29,431 bases of DNA from a virus. The translations under genes were made by a program, and so were the position numbers. Of this stretch, positions 13,072 to 20,674 are shown piece after piece; position 1 is the first letter of the stretch; every line of letters begins with the position of its first letter. The notes under the pieces are model-generated. The model did not search any database. It was not told where the DNA came from and saw only the letters and a program-made list of their open reading frames with translations. Where the stretch lies: IMG/VR virus record IMGVR_UViG_3300020000_000339, positions 1 to 29,431 of that record, one strand, 5' to 3'.

Positions 13072-13099
13072 TTGAACGGGCTTTGGGGCTTCTTATTTT
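13072..13099 (+). promoter_or_regulatory. Possible promoter ahead of the portal gene
   Basis: TTGAAC (13072-13077), 16 nt, TATTTT (13094-13099), and GGAG about 5 nt before the ATG at 13119. It lies in the only long gap of the plus arm, between the small genes and the portal, a sensible place for a late promoter. Confidence 0.35.
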
Positions 13100-13118
13100 G
13101 GCGTGAGGTACTGGAGCG

Positions 13119-15230
13119 ATGGCCACAGCCACGCTAGCGGCGGCTAGCAATTGGTCACAACCCGTTTATGCTAAGGACGTTGAGACGCCCCGCGACCCCG
13201 CGATCCCGCCAAAATATACGGATGAAGCCGTACTCTCCATCGTTGTCCAGGACTACCTGAGCGCAAGCGCATGGCTGAATGACCGCCGCTGGCCGCTCAT
13301 GTGGAACGAGTCCGATATTTTGTATCAATCCCCGCGCACCTTAAGCGTCTTCGAGAACTCCAGCGTGACGCGCGCGAATGTTTCAAGATTCTCCGTTGCC
13401 CGTCAAGTGAACGCCTTAGCCCCCGCGATATCGGGGGCAGTTTTTTCTGACCCGACCCCCTTCGACATACGCCCCCGGCCGTCATCGCACCAGGACTCCG
13501 CGCGCGCGTGGAAGGAACTGATAGCCGAGTTGCTGGACCAGATCAGTTTCAAGCAGGAGCTCAGTTACGGCATCCAGGGCATGACTAACCAAGGGACCGT
13601 AATTTTCAAAGGCGGCTGGGAAACTGAAACCCGCGTAGAGACGCATTACAAGCGCAAAGTGGCACCGCCCCAGGTCGATATGCCCTTTGGCAAGCCCATG
13701 ACGGTCTTTACCGAGGCCAGTGATGAGTTTGAAGCCGTGGACGTGGAAGTAACGCGCAACCGGCCAATTTTTGAAAAGTGCGAACTGGGAACCGTCTTCG
13801 TAGATCCCACATGGCGCAACCCTAATCAACTCTGGAAAGCCAAGTGGATCATCCACGAAAGATATTTGAACTACGACGACCTTCAGCGTCTCCGCGAAAA
13901 TGACGAGTACGACATTCCCAGTGATGATGTTTTGCGCGCCATCTTCATGCCCAACGATGAGGAGCAGACCGAAAGCATCGAAGGCACTGAAGAGTCCTTG
14001 AGCGCAAACACCAGCGTCCATCACGCCGCGCGCCGTGACGATACCTACAGCGAAGATCCGCTAATGAAACCGATGCAGGTTTTGGAATGGTGGAGCAAGA
14101 CTGAGGTTCGCGTGGTCCTGCAGCAAAAATGCGTGATTCGCAAGAACCCGCACAAACTCCCCGACAAACCATTTTTCTCCGCGAACTACTGGGACATTGA
14201 TAACGCCGGCTATGGCATGGGTGTTGGCCGCATTGCCGGCGCAGACCAGAGAGTGGAACAGGGGATGTTAAACGCCCTTCTGGATATTCTCGCTTTTGCC
14301 GTTCAGCCTGAGTACGCCGTGGCCCGTGGCGCGAATGTTCCGACGCAAGATCAACGTCGGAGGCTGGGTGGCATCCGCATGGTGGACGGTAATGACGCGA
14401 CCAAAGCCATTGCTCTTGTTGCCCAGCCACAAGTCCCGCCCGATGCTTGGCGCGCCATTCAATCCGTTGTAGCTTCCGCCGAAGGCGCGACAGGAGCAGA
14501 TCAGGCGACAGTGCAAGGTTCTATCCCAGGACGAGGATCGAGCATTGTAAGGTCAGGCACCGGCGCGGGAGCAGTAGCAGCCGCGTCCAGCGCGCGCATC
14601 CAGTCTCCCGTGGACAGAGTTTGCGATGGCGTCTTGATTCCCTTCCTCAAATTCATGTTCCAGATGATTAAAGAGCGGATGCCCATAAGCGAAATCCGCG
14701 ATGTTCTGGCAGAGCGCACAGAAGACCTCGTGCCCGACTTCCAGGATTTCATGTCGATGCCCGTCAAGTTTGAGACCCTAGCCGGCACCAAACTTGCAGC
14801 GCGCAACCGCATGGCTCAAGCCCTCCCCTTCCTGCTAGAAGTCCTCGGTAATCAGGCGCTAGTCCAGCAACTCTCAGAGACCGGATGGAAGATCAACGCT
14901 ATGGAGTTGGTCAATATGGTTCTGGACATGAGTGAGTGGAAGAACAAGCGGGATTTGATTGTGCCCATGACCGACCAGGAAAAGCAGCAACAGATGATGC
15001 AGAACCCCGCCGCGATCCAGGCCCAGGCTAAATCCGCCGAAATGGATAAGCAGCACCAGAATGACATGGAGCTCGAAGACAAGAAGATTGCCGGCCGCAT
15101 CGCAGCCAAGACCGTGGACACAACACACAAGACATTAGTGCAGTCGCCGCTAGAGCGCGCAGCCGCTTTTGCAGAGCGCACCGCCGACGAGCGCACGATG
15201 CAAGCAAGCCAATACTACGGAGGAGGCTAG
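13119..15230 (+). CDS. Portal protein (head-to-tail connector)
   Basis: 703 residues. The layout is that of a podovirus-type portal: an acidic-to-mixed N-terminal wing (RQVNALAPAISGAVFSDPTPFDIRP), a central region with the ALLDILAF...QPEYAVARGANVP segment, and a C-terminal helical stretch with QMMQNPAAIQAQAKSAEMDKQHQNDMELEDKKIAG. Portals form the dodecameric DNA channel to which terminase docks. Size and order (TerL, then portal, then scaffold and capsid) support it. It ends in GGAGG that serves the next gene. No catalytic motif expected. Confidence 0.8.
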   Translation: MATATLAAASNWSQPVYAKDVETPRDPAIPPKYTDEAVLSIVVQDYLSASAWLNDRRWPLMWNESDILYQSPRTLSVFENSSVTRANVSRFSVARQVNALAPAISGAVFSDPTPFDIRPRPSSHQDSARAWKELIAELLDQISFKQELSYGIQGMTNQGTVIFKGGWETETRVETHYKRKVAPPQVDMPFGKPMTVFTEASDEFEAVDVEVTRNRPIFEKCELGTVFVDPTWRNPNQLWKAKWIIHERYLNYDDLQRLRENDEYDIPSDDVLRAIFMPNDEEQTESIEGTEESLSANTSVHHAARRDDTYSEDPLMKPMQVLEWWSKTEVRVVLQQKCVIRKNPHKLPDKPFFSANYWDIDNAGYGMGVGRIAGADQRVEQGMLNALLDILAFAVQPEYAVARGANVPTQDQRRRLGGIRMVDGNDATKAIALVAQPQVPPDAWRAIQSVVASAEGATGADQATVQGSIPGRGSSIVRSGTGAGAVAAASSARIQSPVDRVCDGVLIPFLKFMFQMIKERMPISEIRDVLAERTEDLVPDFQDFMSMPVKFETLAGTKLAARNRMAQALPFLLEVLGNQALVQQLSETGWKINAMELVNMVLDMSEWKNKRDLIVPMTDQEKQQQMMQNPAAIQAQAKSAEMDKQHQNDMELEDKKIAGRIAAKTVDTTHKTLVQSPLERAAAFAERTADERTMQASQYYGGG

Positions 15231-15232
15231 AG

Positions 15233-15352
15233 GTGGCAGAGCTAAAGGGCAAGAAGCAGCCCACCAACGAACCGCTTGAAGACACCCGCGACGAAGAAGA
15301 CGGCGACGAAAGCAACGAAGAGGAAGAAGAAGAAGAGGACGAGGACAAGTAA
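15233..15352 (+). CDS. 39-residue acidic protein
   Basis: From a GTG with GGAGG 7 nt upstream, reads MAELKGKKQPTNEPLEDTRDEEDGDESN and then a run of Glu/Asp to the stop. The next gene's ATG follows the TAA without a gap. Its extreme acidity resembles DNA-mimic or histone-like-binding phage proteins, but a disordered linker-like role is also possible. Position between portal and scaffold genes hints at a head role. Confidence 0.55.
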   Translation: MAELKGKKQPTNEPLEDTRDEEDGDESNEEEEEEEDEDK

Positions 15353-15745
15353 ATGGAAGAGACGACGACCAGAACGGAGAGAACCTTTGGCGTGACCGCC
15401 GAACTCTCGTCCGTTCAGCGTCGTAACCTCCACAACCTCGCCAACTCAGAGATTTACCCGGACCTTTTGGACGTGCTGGAGATGGTGTGCATTGAGACCG
15501 AAACCAAGCTCATCAACACCGATCCCGCCGACGAGAACGCTGTACTTGCCAATCACAAAATGGCTAAGGCTGCATGGCAGATATTCACGCACATGCAAGA
15601 CCGGATTCAACTGGAGTCACAAACTTTCCTGGCGTCTATTGCTAAACCAAACCCCATATCCCAACTATCCCCAGAGGAGCGGAGACAAGAGAATTTGCTT
15701 GATCCCACAAGACCCCTCGCGGAAGAGGACTATGCGGAAATTTGA
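15353..15745 (+). CDS. Hypothetical head-region protein
   Basis: 130 residues, mostly helical (LANSEIYPDLLDVLEMVCIETETKLINTDPADENAVLANHKMAKAAWQIFTHMQDRI). No catalytic motif or membrane segment. It lies between the portal and the probable scaffold, the place of small head-assembly proteins. The ATG directly follows the acidic gene's stop. Confidence 0.65.
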   Translation: MEETTTRTERTFGVTAELSSVQRRNLHNLANSEIYPDLLDVLEMVCIETETKLINTDPADENAVLANHKMAKAAWQIFTHMQDRIQLESQTFLASIAKPNPISQLSPEERRQENLLDPTRPLAEEDYAEI

Positions 15746-15760
15746 AAAGGAAACCAAACA

Positions 15761-16624
15761 ATGCAAAGACGCTGGCTGAATGACAAGCAACCCGACGAAA
15801 ACGGCGATTACATTCTGGTGATCGAGAACGCCAAAGGCGCGCGCGTCTCCACCTTCAAAGGTAAGACGATTGACGAAGTAGCCGAAAAACTAGCTGACTC
15901 CCAGATTCACGTCAACATGGAGTTTACAAAATTGCGAAAGCCAGACGCGGCGAGACCTCAACTGAAGATTGAGCCACCGAAGCAGCTCACCGCCGCTGAT
16001 CGTCTGCGCCTCTCCTCCGATATCACCGACCCGGAAAGGGTGGTCGAAGCCATCGAAGAAATCGTTACCGCGCGCCAGGGCATCTCCCCCGACAATATCG
16101 GGCGCAAGTTTACGGAGATGAGCCAGCAGGAGCGCGATGCGTATTACATCGCGGAATCAAGTGCGTTCCGCGAAGAACACCCAGAGTTTTATCCTGTGCC
16201 CCAAAACCGCGATGCTCTCTTTGGTGAGTTGCGCGCGAACGGCTGGGATCTTACCCGCAACAATCTCGCTATAGCGTTCACAACCCTATGGGACCGTGGT
16301 GACATGGTTCCCTGGCCCGACGATAGCGGGGAGAACCCGGAATCCTCAAGCGAGGATGACGGTACGCCGAACGCACCACCCGCAACACCACCTAACGGAA
16401 GGCCAACGCCAGCAGTAGCGGCCCCCTCTCCCAGACCTCGTACGGTTGCCACAGGACTCCGCAACGCAGATGCTTCGGCAAATGCCCCGGTTGCCCCTCG
16501 GCAGAAAACACCGAGATATACACGCGCTGAGATAGAGGGGATGAGCCAGGGGGAATTTAAAGACAAGCTCTTAAACGAGCCGGGATTCCGGGACTGGTAT
16601 AACTCCAACTCTAAAACCGCGTGA
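15761..16624 (+). CDS. Probable scaffolding protein
   Basis: 287 residues. N-terminus MQRRWLNDKQPDENGDYILVIENAKGARVSTFKGKTIDEVAEKLADSQ is a small alpha/beta region. A middle helical part has SAFREEHPEFYPVPQNRDALFGELRANGWDLTRNNLAIAFTTL, a recurring phage motif. Residues about 195-255 are Pro/Ala/Ser-rich and disordered, and the last 30 residues carry a short helix. Position just before the capsid gene and the low-complexity linker suggest a scaffold. Its stop lies inside a hairpin over the capsid gene's ribosome-binding site, suggesting translational coupling. Confidence 0.55.
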   Translation: MQRRWLNDKQPDENGDYILVIENAKGARVSTFKGKTIDEVAEKLADSQIHVNMEFTKLRKPDAARPQLKIEPPKQLTAADRLRLSSDITDPERVVEAIEEIVTARQGISPDNIGRKFTEMSQQERDAYYIAESSAFREEHPEFYPVPQNRDALFGELRANGWDLTRNNLAIAFTTLWDRGDMVPWPDDSGENPESSSEDDGTPNAPPATPPNGRPTPAVAAPSPRPRTVATGLRNADASANAPVAPRQKTPRYTRAEIEGMSQGEFKDKLLNEPGFRDWYNSNSKTA

Positions 16625-16649
16625 CCTCACCCGTTAGGGGGATAGTCAC
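16621..16649 (+). promoter_or_regulatory. Hairpin over the capsid gene's ribosome-binding site
   Basis: GTGAC at 16621-16625 pairs with GTCAC at 16645-16649, and an inner CCC pairs with GGG, with the AGGGGG Shine-Dalgarno on the right arm. The preceding TGA stop (16622-16624) is in the left arm. A terminating ribosome would melt the stem and free the site. This is a structural inference. Confidence 0.4.
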
Positions 16650-17795
16650 ATGCGCTACACATCGTCAGCCGCAGAGCGCGGCAAGGTGTTTTTCAAGAAG
16701 TTTCTCATTCCCGTGATCGAGTTTATTTGTGCCGTAGGCGGCTCATTTATCTCGTTCACGGGTCAAGTGGGCAAGGTTCATTCTGCCCTTGTGCTGGGAG
16801 TTGGAGTCTCCCCAGCGTCGAACCTTACAACTAATTTGCCCCAGTCTGTTGTTACCCAGTGGGACAAAGTTTTTATCGCAAACCTTAAGGCAGAGACGCC
16901 CTGGGTAAGATGCACGTCTCGCCGGCAATTGGATGAAGCAAGCGGCAACAAACTTGCTTTGTTCATGTACCAGAACCTACCGGCCCCGCCGCTCACCCAG
17001 GCTCCAGAGGGAACCATACAAACTGGGTTGACTGTGACGGTTGTGCAGAACACCAGCACGATTGGAAATTACGCAGACTACGCGAATATTTCCACGTATG
17101 CCCTACAGACCGCCATCGACCCCGCTTTGGAGGCTCTTGGCGTCCAGATGGCGTACCGTTTGGCGCAGGTAATCAACCTTATCATCCAGAACACGGCGGA
17201 TGGGGCTGCAGCCGTGGATCCCAAGGTTGCGATGGTTCCGCTTGGAGCCAACGTCACAGCACAGGACATTACAGCAGCAGCGCAATCGCTTGCGGCCGTC
17301 AATGCCCTGCCCTTTGATAATGGCCGCTACACGGGTGTAATCCATCCGCTAATTGTGGGTGACATTCTCATGTCAACCCAGCCGAACGGCATCACGGATG
17401 TTCTGAAGAGAACAGCCGAAGGCCAGGAGAAGCTGCGCGAGCTCCCAAGCCCCGATGGTGACTCGCTTACGGTCATTGATTGGGGTGGCGTCAGCTTCCA
17501 CCAGTCAACCCTGGTTAAGCAGACCGGCACCGCGCCCGTGAAGCTACGGACGTATGTGATCGCAAAGGATGGCGTAATCGGTATCTCGTTTGGCGCGAAA
17601 GAAAATACCGCCATCGGAGACGGCGACTGGCGCAACATCCAGGTCTGGGTCCGAAGGATTACCGAGCCTTCAGGCTATGATCCGTCGAAAATGATTGGAG
17701 GTTTCGCCAGCTATAACACCATGTATACGGCGACCCTTCCACCGGATCCTGTCCAGCGCATCCGTTACTTCGATGCCGCAACCGCACTGACCTAA
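16650..17795 (+). CDS. Major capsid protein, N4-gp56 family
   Basis: 381 residues. From about residue 60 on, NLPQSVVTQWDKVFIANLKAETPWVRCTSRRQLDEASGNKLALFMYQNLPA, then IGNYADYANISTYALQTAIDPALEALGVQMAYRLAQVINLIIQNTADGA, closely follow the N4-gp56 capsid family. It would form the icosahedral shell by HK97-type assembly. A good AGGGGG lies 8 nt before the ATG at 16650. The first 50 residues have a hydrophobic stretch (FLIPVIEFICAVGGSFISFTG) not expected in this family, so a later in-frame GTG start is possible. A strong hairpin follows. Confidence 0.85.
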   Translation: MRYTSSAAERGKVFFKKFLIPVIEFICAVGGSFISFTGQVGKVHSALVLGVGVSPASNLTTNLPQSVVTQWDKVFIANLKAETPWVRCTSRRQLDEASGNKLALFMYQNLPAPPLTQAPEGTIQTGLTVTVVQNTSTIGNYADYANISTYALQTAIDPALEALGVQMAYRLAQVINLIIQNTADGAAAVDPKVAMVPLGANVTAQDITAAAQSLAAVNALPFDNGRYTGVIHPLIVGDILMSTQPNGITDVLKRTAEGQEKLRELPSPDGDSLTVIDWGGVSFHQSTLVKQTGTAPVKLRTYVIAKDGVIGISFGAKENTAIGDGDWRNIQVWVRRITEPSGYDPSKMIGGFASYNTMYTATLPPDPVQRIRYFDAATALT

Positions 17796-17832
17796 AAGAG
17801 ACGGAACGCCGCGCCTCACCCCACTGAGACGC

Positions 17833-17870
17833 GGAACGGGGGAGTGTCCCACCAGCACTCCCCCAGTTCC
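17833..17870 (+). terminator. Strong stem-loop after the capsid gene
   Basis: GGAAC-GGGGGAGTG pairs with CACTCCCCC-A-GTTCC around a 9-nt loop: 14 base pairs with one bulged A. Only a short AAATTT follows. Probably a partial terminator or a 3' mRNA stabiliser that raises capsid over downstream expression. Confidence 0.55.
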
Positions 17871-17896
17871 GAAATTTGAAGCCACGGAGAAACGTC

Positions 17897-18367
17897 ATGG
17901 CACTTGATAAGAAGTCAATCACGGATGAGTTGGAAGCCCTCCAGCTTGAAGAGACGCGGGAGCGCGTGGAGGAGATGCGGAACAACCGAGCCGCAAGGCA
18001 TCTCCGCGCGGAACGCCGCAATGTTGACCTGCTTGATGCGCGCGCGCGTCAGGAGGCAATCCAGGCGAATTGCTGGCACAAGAAAGGCGGCAAGGGTGTG
18101 CAGCAGCTTGCTCACGGCAACGACCACAACTATGCCGTCATCAAGCACACGCTTAGCCACGGTCCCATGATCGTCCTTTGCCAACGATGCTCGAAGGTCT
18201 GGGAGCCACCGGATACCGCATTGAACGCGCGCAAGGCATCCGTCGAAGACAAAGCCCTCTATCGAAAACTTTATGAGGAATACCAGTGGGCAGTAAACCT
18301 CCCAACCGACAACGAGCCAAGCGGAACGCAATTGTTCGTCATCACCAAGGCCGAACCCGCCGCTTAA
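17897..18367 (+). CDS. Zinc-ribbon-like structural-region protein
   Basis: 156 residues from MALDKKSITDELEALQLEETRERVEEMRNNRAARHLRAERR, a charged coiled-coil-like N-terminus (about 5-50). Residues about 62-107 carry CWHKKGG, a HGNDHNYAVIKHTLSHGPMIVLC block and CQRCSKVW, a probable zinc site. GGAG lies 7-8 nt upstream. Proteins with this organisation follow the N4-gp56 capsid gene in other podoviruses. Exact role unknown. Confidence 0.65.
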   Translation: MALDKKSITDELEALQLEETRERVEEMRNNRAARHLRAERRNVDLLDARARQEAIQANCWHKKGGKGVQQLAHGNDHNYAVIKHTLSHGPMIVLCQRCSKVWEPPDTALNARKASVEDKALYRKLYEEYQWAVNLPTDNEPSGTQLFVITKAEPAA

Positions 18368-18432
18368 TACGACCACGCACGAGAGAACCACAAACCCCAA
18401 AGCGGAAACCTCCGCAGAAAGTGAAGCCAGAC

Positions 18433-18921
18433 ATGACCACGCAAACCGCCGAACCTCGCGGAGCCGGCAGCGGCGAACACGCCAACGCCATTCGCGGCCG
18501 CAAATCCAACCAGACACCAGCGGAATACGAAAAAGGCGATATCGACAAAGGCAGGATCGACCCTGAAGAAAAAACGCTGGGGCAGGTCTCCGAGATAAAG
18601 GCCGCTCGTGACCGCCGCGCTTACCTCATCGACCAGGCGGAGAAGAACGAAGCCGCCAATGATGAGCTCAACGCCATCCAGACCGAGCAAAACAAAAAGG
18701 TCCAACTCGCACAAAACACCCTTCAAGACCCGGATGTGATGCGCGAGGAGTCGATGGAAACGGCGATCAATGCCCTCACCCGCGAAGACCCAGACGTGCG
18801 CCGAAAGGAATTTGACGACCAGCAGAAGGCGCGCGAGAAGGCAGACAAGTCCACCAAGGAAGCCGGCACTAAAGCCAGTCCCACATCAGCGGATTTCAAA
18901 CAGGGACAAGCAGCCGGCTAA
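18433..18921 (+). CDS. Hypothetical charged coiled-coil protein
   Basis: 162 residues from MTTQTAEPRGAGSGEHANAIRGRKS. The protein is highly charged and poor in hydrophobic residues, with heptad-like helices (LIDQAEKNEAANDELNAIQTEQNKKVQLAQNTLQDPDVMREESMETAINAL). ATG at 18433 is preferred over an earlier start at 18286 that lies in the previous gene's frame overlap; the Shine-Dalgarno is weak. Possibly a virion-internal or scaffold accessory protein. Confidence 0.55.
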   Translation: MTTQTAEPRGAGSGEHANAIRGRKSNQTPAEYEKGDIDKGRIDPEEKTLGQVSEIKAARDRRAYLIDQAEKNEAANDELNAIQTEQNKKVQLAQNTLQDPDVMREESMETAINALTREDPDVRRKEFDDQQKAREKADKSTKEAGTKASPTSADFKQGQAAG

Positions 18922-18940
18922 AGGTAAATAAGGGGGAGCC

Positions 18941-19948
18941 GTGGGAAACAGCACGATAAGGCTGCAGCAAATCATGGATGGGGTCTCCGCTATTGGAGAC
19001 CTCAACCCCCTGTTTAACAACACAGGAGGTTTTGCCGCCGAACCCGCTTTGACTATCGCCAACGATGTGATGAGCGAGTTGCTGAGTGTACGTTTCCCGT
19101 GGAAGTGGAACCGCCTCAAAATTCCGCCCTTCCCTCTAACGAGCTACCAACAGGACTATGCAACACCGATCAACGAGCTTGGATGGCTGGAGAATGGTTT
19201 ACGGATTGACGTGAACAATTCGACCTATCCGCCCCCGACATGGCCAATCTACGTTGTCAGGGATCTCCCAATGGCAAACGTGCAATCGGGTTTCCCCTAT
19301 CAGGCGGCATGGTTCTACAACAGTGACCTTGAACAAGGCGCGTGGCCAGGACCGCAGGAAGTCTACACGCAGCCGATAGGCGCAGCCTCCGCGCCGTCGA
19401 ACCCGCCGACCAACATACTCGATGCCCAGGGAAACATCCTCATCCTTGTGCAGTACGGAACCACGGGACTGATTCCCCCCGCCGCTCCGCTGTGGCCAGA
19501 CCCAGCCACCCAGCCCGACAACTGGCCGGCCGGCCAGACGATCACAGACGGGACATGCGTTTGGCTGGTTGTGGATCCACACGCCCAGGGATTCCGCTTC
19601 AACCCGATTCCGCCCGAATGTGGAAACGTATGGCTTATCAGGCTATGGGGTCAGAAGAAGGCCATTCCGTTTTTGAACATGAAGCAAAAGATTGATCCCG
19701 TTCCCGACGATCAGGCGAAGTGGTTCAGGGATGGATGCGTGGCCTACGCCCACCGCTACTCCACCAATCCCGCAGTGAAGGCCCGTTATCCGCAGATGAA
19801 AGGCGAATGGCTGGCCGCGCTCGATGCCCAGGCGCGCCAGAATGACCGCGAAGATGAGGCCAAAGGATTCTTCCCCGACAAGAGCGTAATGGCACCCAGC
19901 TACACCAGCGATCCCGGTCCTTGGCCGTATCGCTACGGATGGAGATAA
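18941..19948 (+). CDS. Connector/adaptor-like protein, paralogue 1
   Basis: 335 residues from a GTG with GGGGGAG a few bases upstream. Residues about 33-87 (AEPALTIAND, RFPWKWNR, QQDYATPINELGWLEN) match the N-terminus of the next gene's product. The central part (about 110-230) is Pro/Gly-rich and beta-like. The C-terminus has a helix pair. Position after the capsid genes and before the tail gene fits a head-tail adaptor or tail-tube protein. Not assigned to a named family. Confidence 0.6.
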   Translation: MGNSTIRLQQIMDGVSAIGDLNPLFNNTGGFAAEPALTIANDVMSELLSVRFPWKWNRLKIPPFPLTSYQQDYATPINELGWLENGLRIDVNNSTYPPPTWPIYVVRDLPMANVQSGFPYQAAWFYNSDLEQGAWPGPQEVYTQPIGAASAPSNPPTNILDAQGNILILVQYGTTGLIPPAAPLWPDPATQPDNWPAGQTITDGTCVWLVVDPHAQGFRFNPIPPECGNVWLIRLWGQKKAIPFLNMKQKIDPVPDDQAKWFRDGCVAYAHRYSTNPAVKARYPQMKGEWLAALDAQARQNDREDEAKGFFPDKSVMAPSYTSDPGPWPYRYGWR

Positions 19949-19951
19949 GCG

Positions 19952-20674
19952 ATGAGCGCAACCCGCAACATCATGTCAAGCGCGCTTTGGTCGATGCCCT
20001 TCCTTGGCTATCAGCCCGTGGACATATCGAACGCGGAGCCGGCATTGAGCGCGGCCAACATCGTCAAGCAAACCATCCTTGGCCCACCGTTCAAATGGTC
20101 TTTCAACCGTGGCCAGATTCATCTGGAGCTGGACCCGGCCGTTGACGACTGGGGGCAGGACTATCTAATCGACACGGTTACAGACTTTGGTTTTCTGGAG
20201 CAGGTATGGCTTACCGACCCAAAGACCGGCGACAAAAAAGAAATCGAAGTCCGTAAGGCACTCGCGGAAGATGCCACAGTGAAGCGGCCCGGATCAGCCG
20301 CCGTCCAGAACGACGACGAGGACGGCATTGTCATCCGCCTCAACTCAATTCCCGATGCGCCGTACATCATTGATGCTTTCTACCAGCGCGCAGCCGTACC
20401 GATGACCTCGCTGGCAAGTACCTGGAAGCCGATTCCCGACCACAAAAGCTACATCTACGACTGGGGATTCCTGGGGATTGTCTCGCTTCTCACCAAAGAC
20501 GCGCGCGCGCCGATATTCCTCTCAAAATTCACCAGCCATTTGCTAGGTGAACAGGACGGATTAACCGCCCTGCAGAGAAATATCTTCCTCGGCAACTGGC
20601 TTGACCTCATCACCCAGCAGGGACGCGAGACGATGGCCGCGCAGCAAGGCGCACAGGCGAGAGGGAACGCCTAA
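19952..20674 (+). CDS. Connector/adaptor-like protein, paralogue 2
   Basis: 240 residues, three bases after the previous stop. Residues about 28-87 share AEPALSAANIV, PPFKWSFNR, GQDYLIDTVTDFGFLEQ with paralogue 1, so the pair probably arose by tandem duplication. The C-terminus (YIYDWGFLGIVSLLTKDARAPIFLSKFTSHLLGEQDGLTALQRNIFLGNW) is conserved in podovirus-like tail-connector proteins. Likely stacks on the portal. The ATG of the tail gene overlaps its stop (TAATG). Confidence 0.65.
   Translation: MSATRNIMSSALWSMPFLGYQPVDISNAEPALSAANIVKQTILGPPFKWSFNRGQIHLELDPAVDDWGQDYLIDTVTDFGFLEQVWLTDPKTGDKKEIEVRKALAEDATVKRPGSAAVQNDDEDGIVIRLNSIPDAPYIIDAFYQRAAVPMTSLASTWKPIPDHKSYIYDWGFLGIVSLLTKDARAPIFLSKFTSHLLGEQDGLTALQRNIFLGNWLDLITQQGRETMAAQQGAQARGNA

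Noticed and set aside
18286-18432. An earlier start for the coiled-coil protein
   Set aside because: It overlaps the end of the preceding gene and gives an Arg/Lys/Pro-rich shadow; ATG at 18433 fits better.
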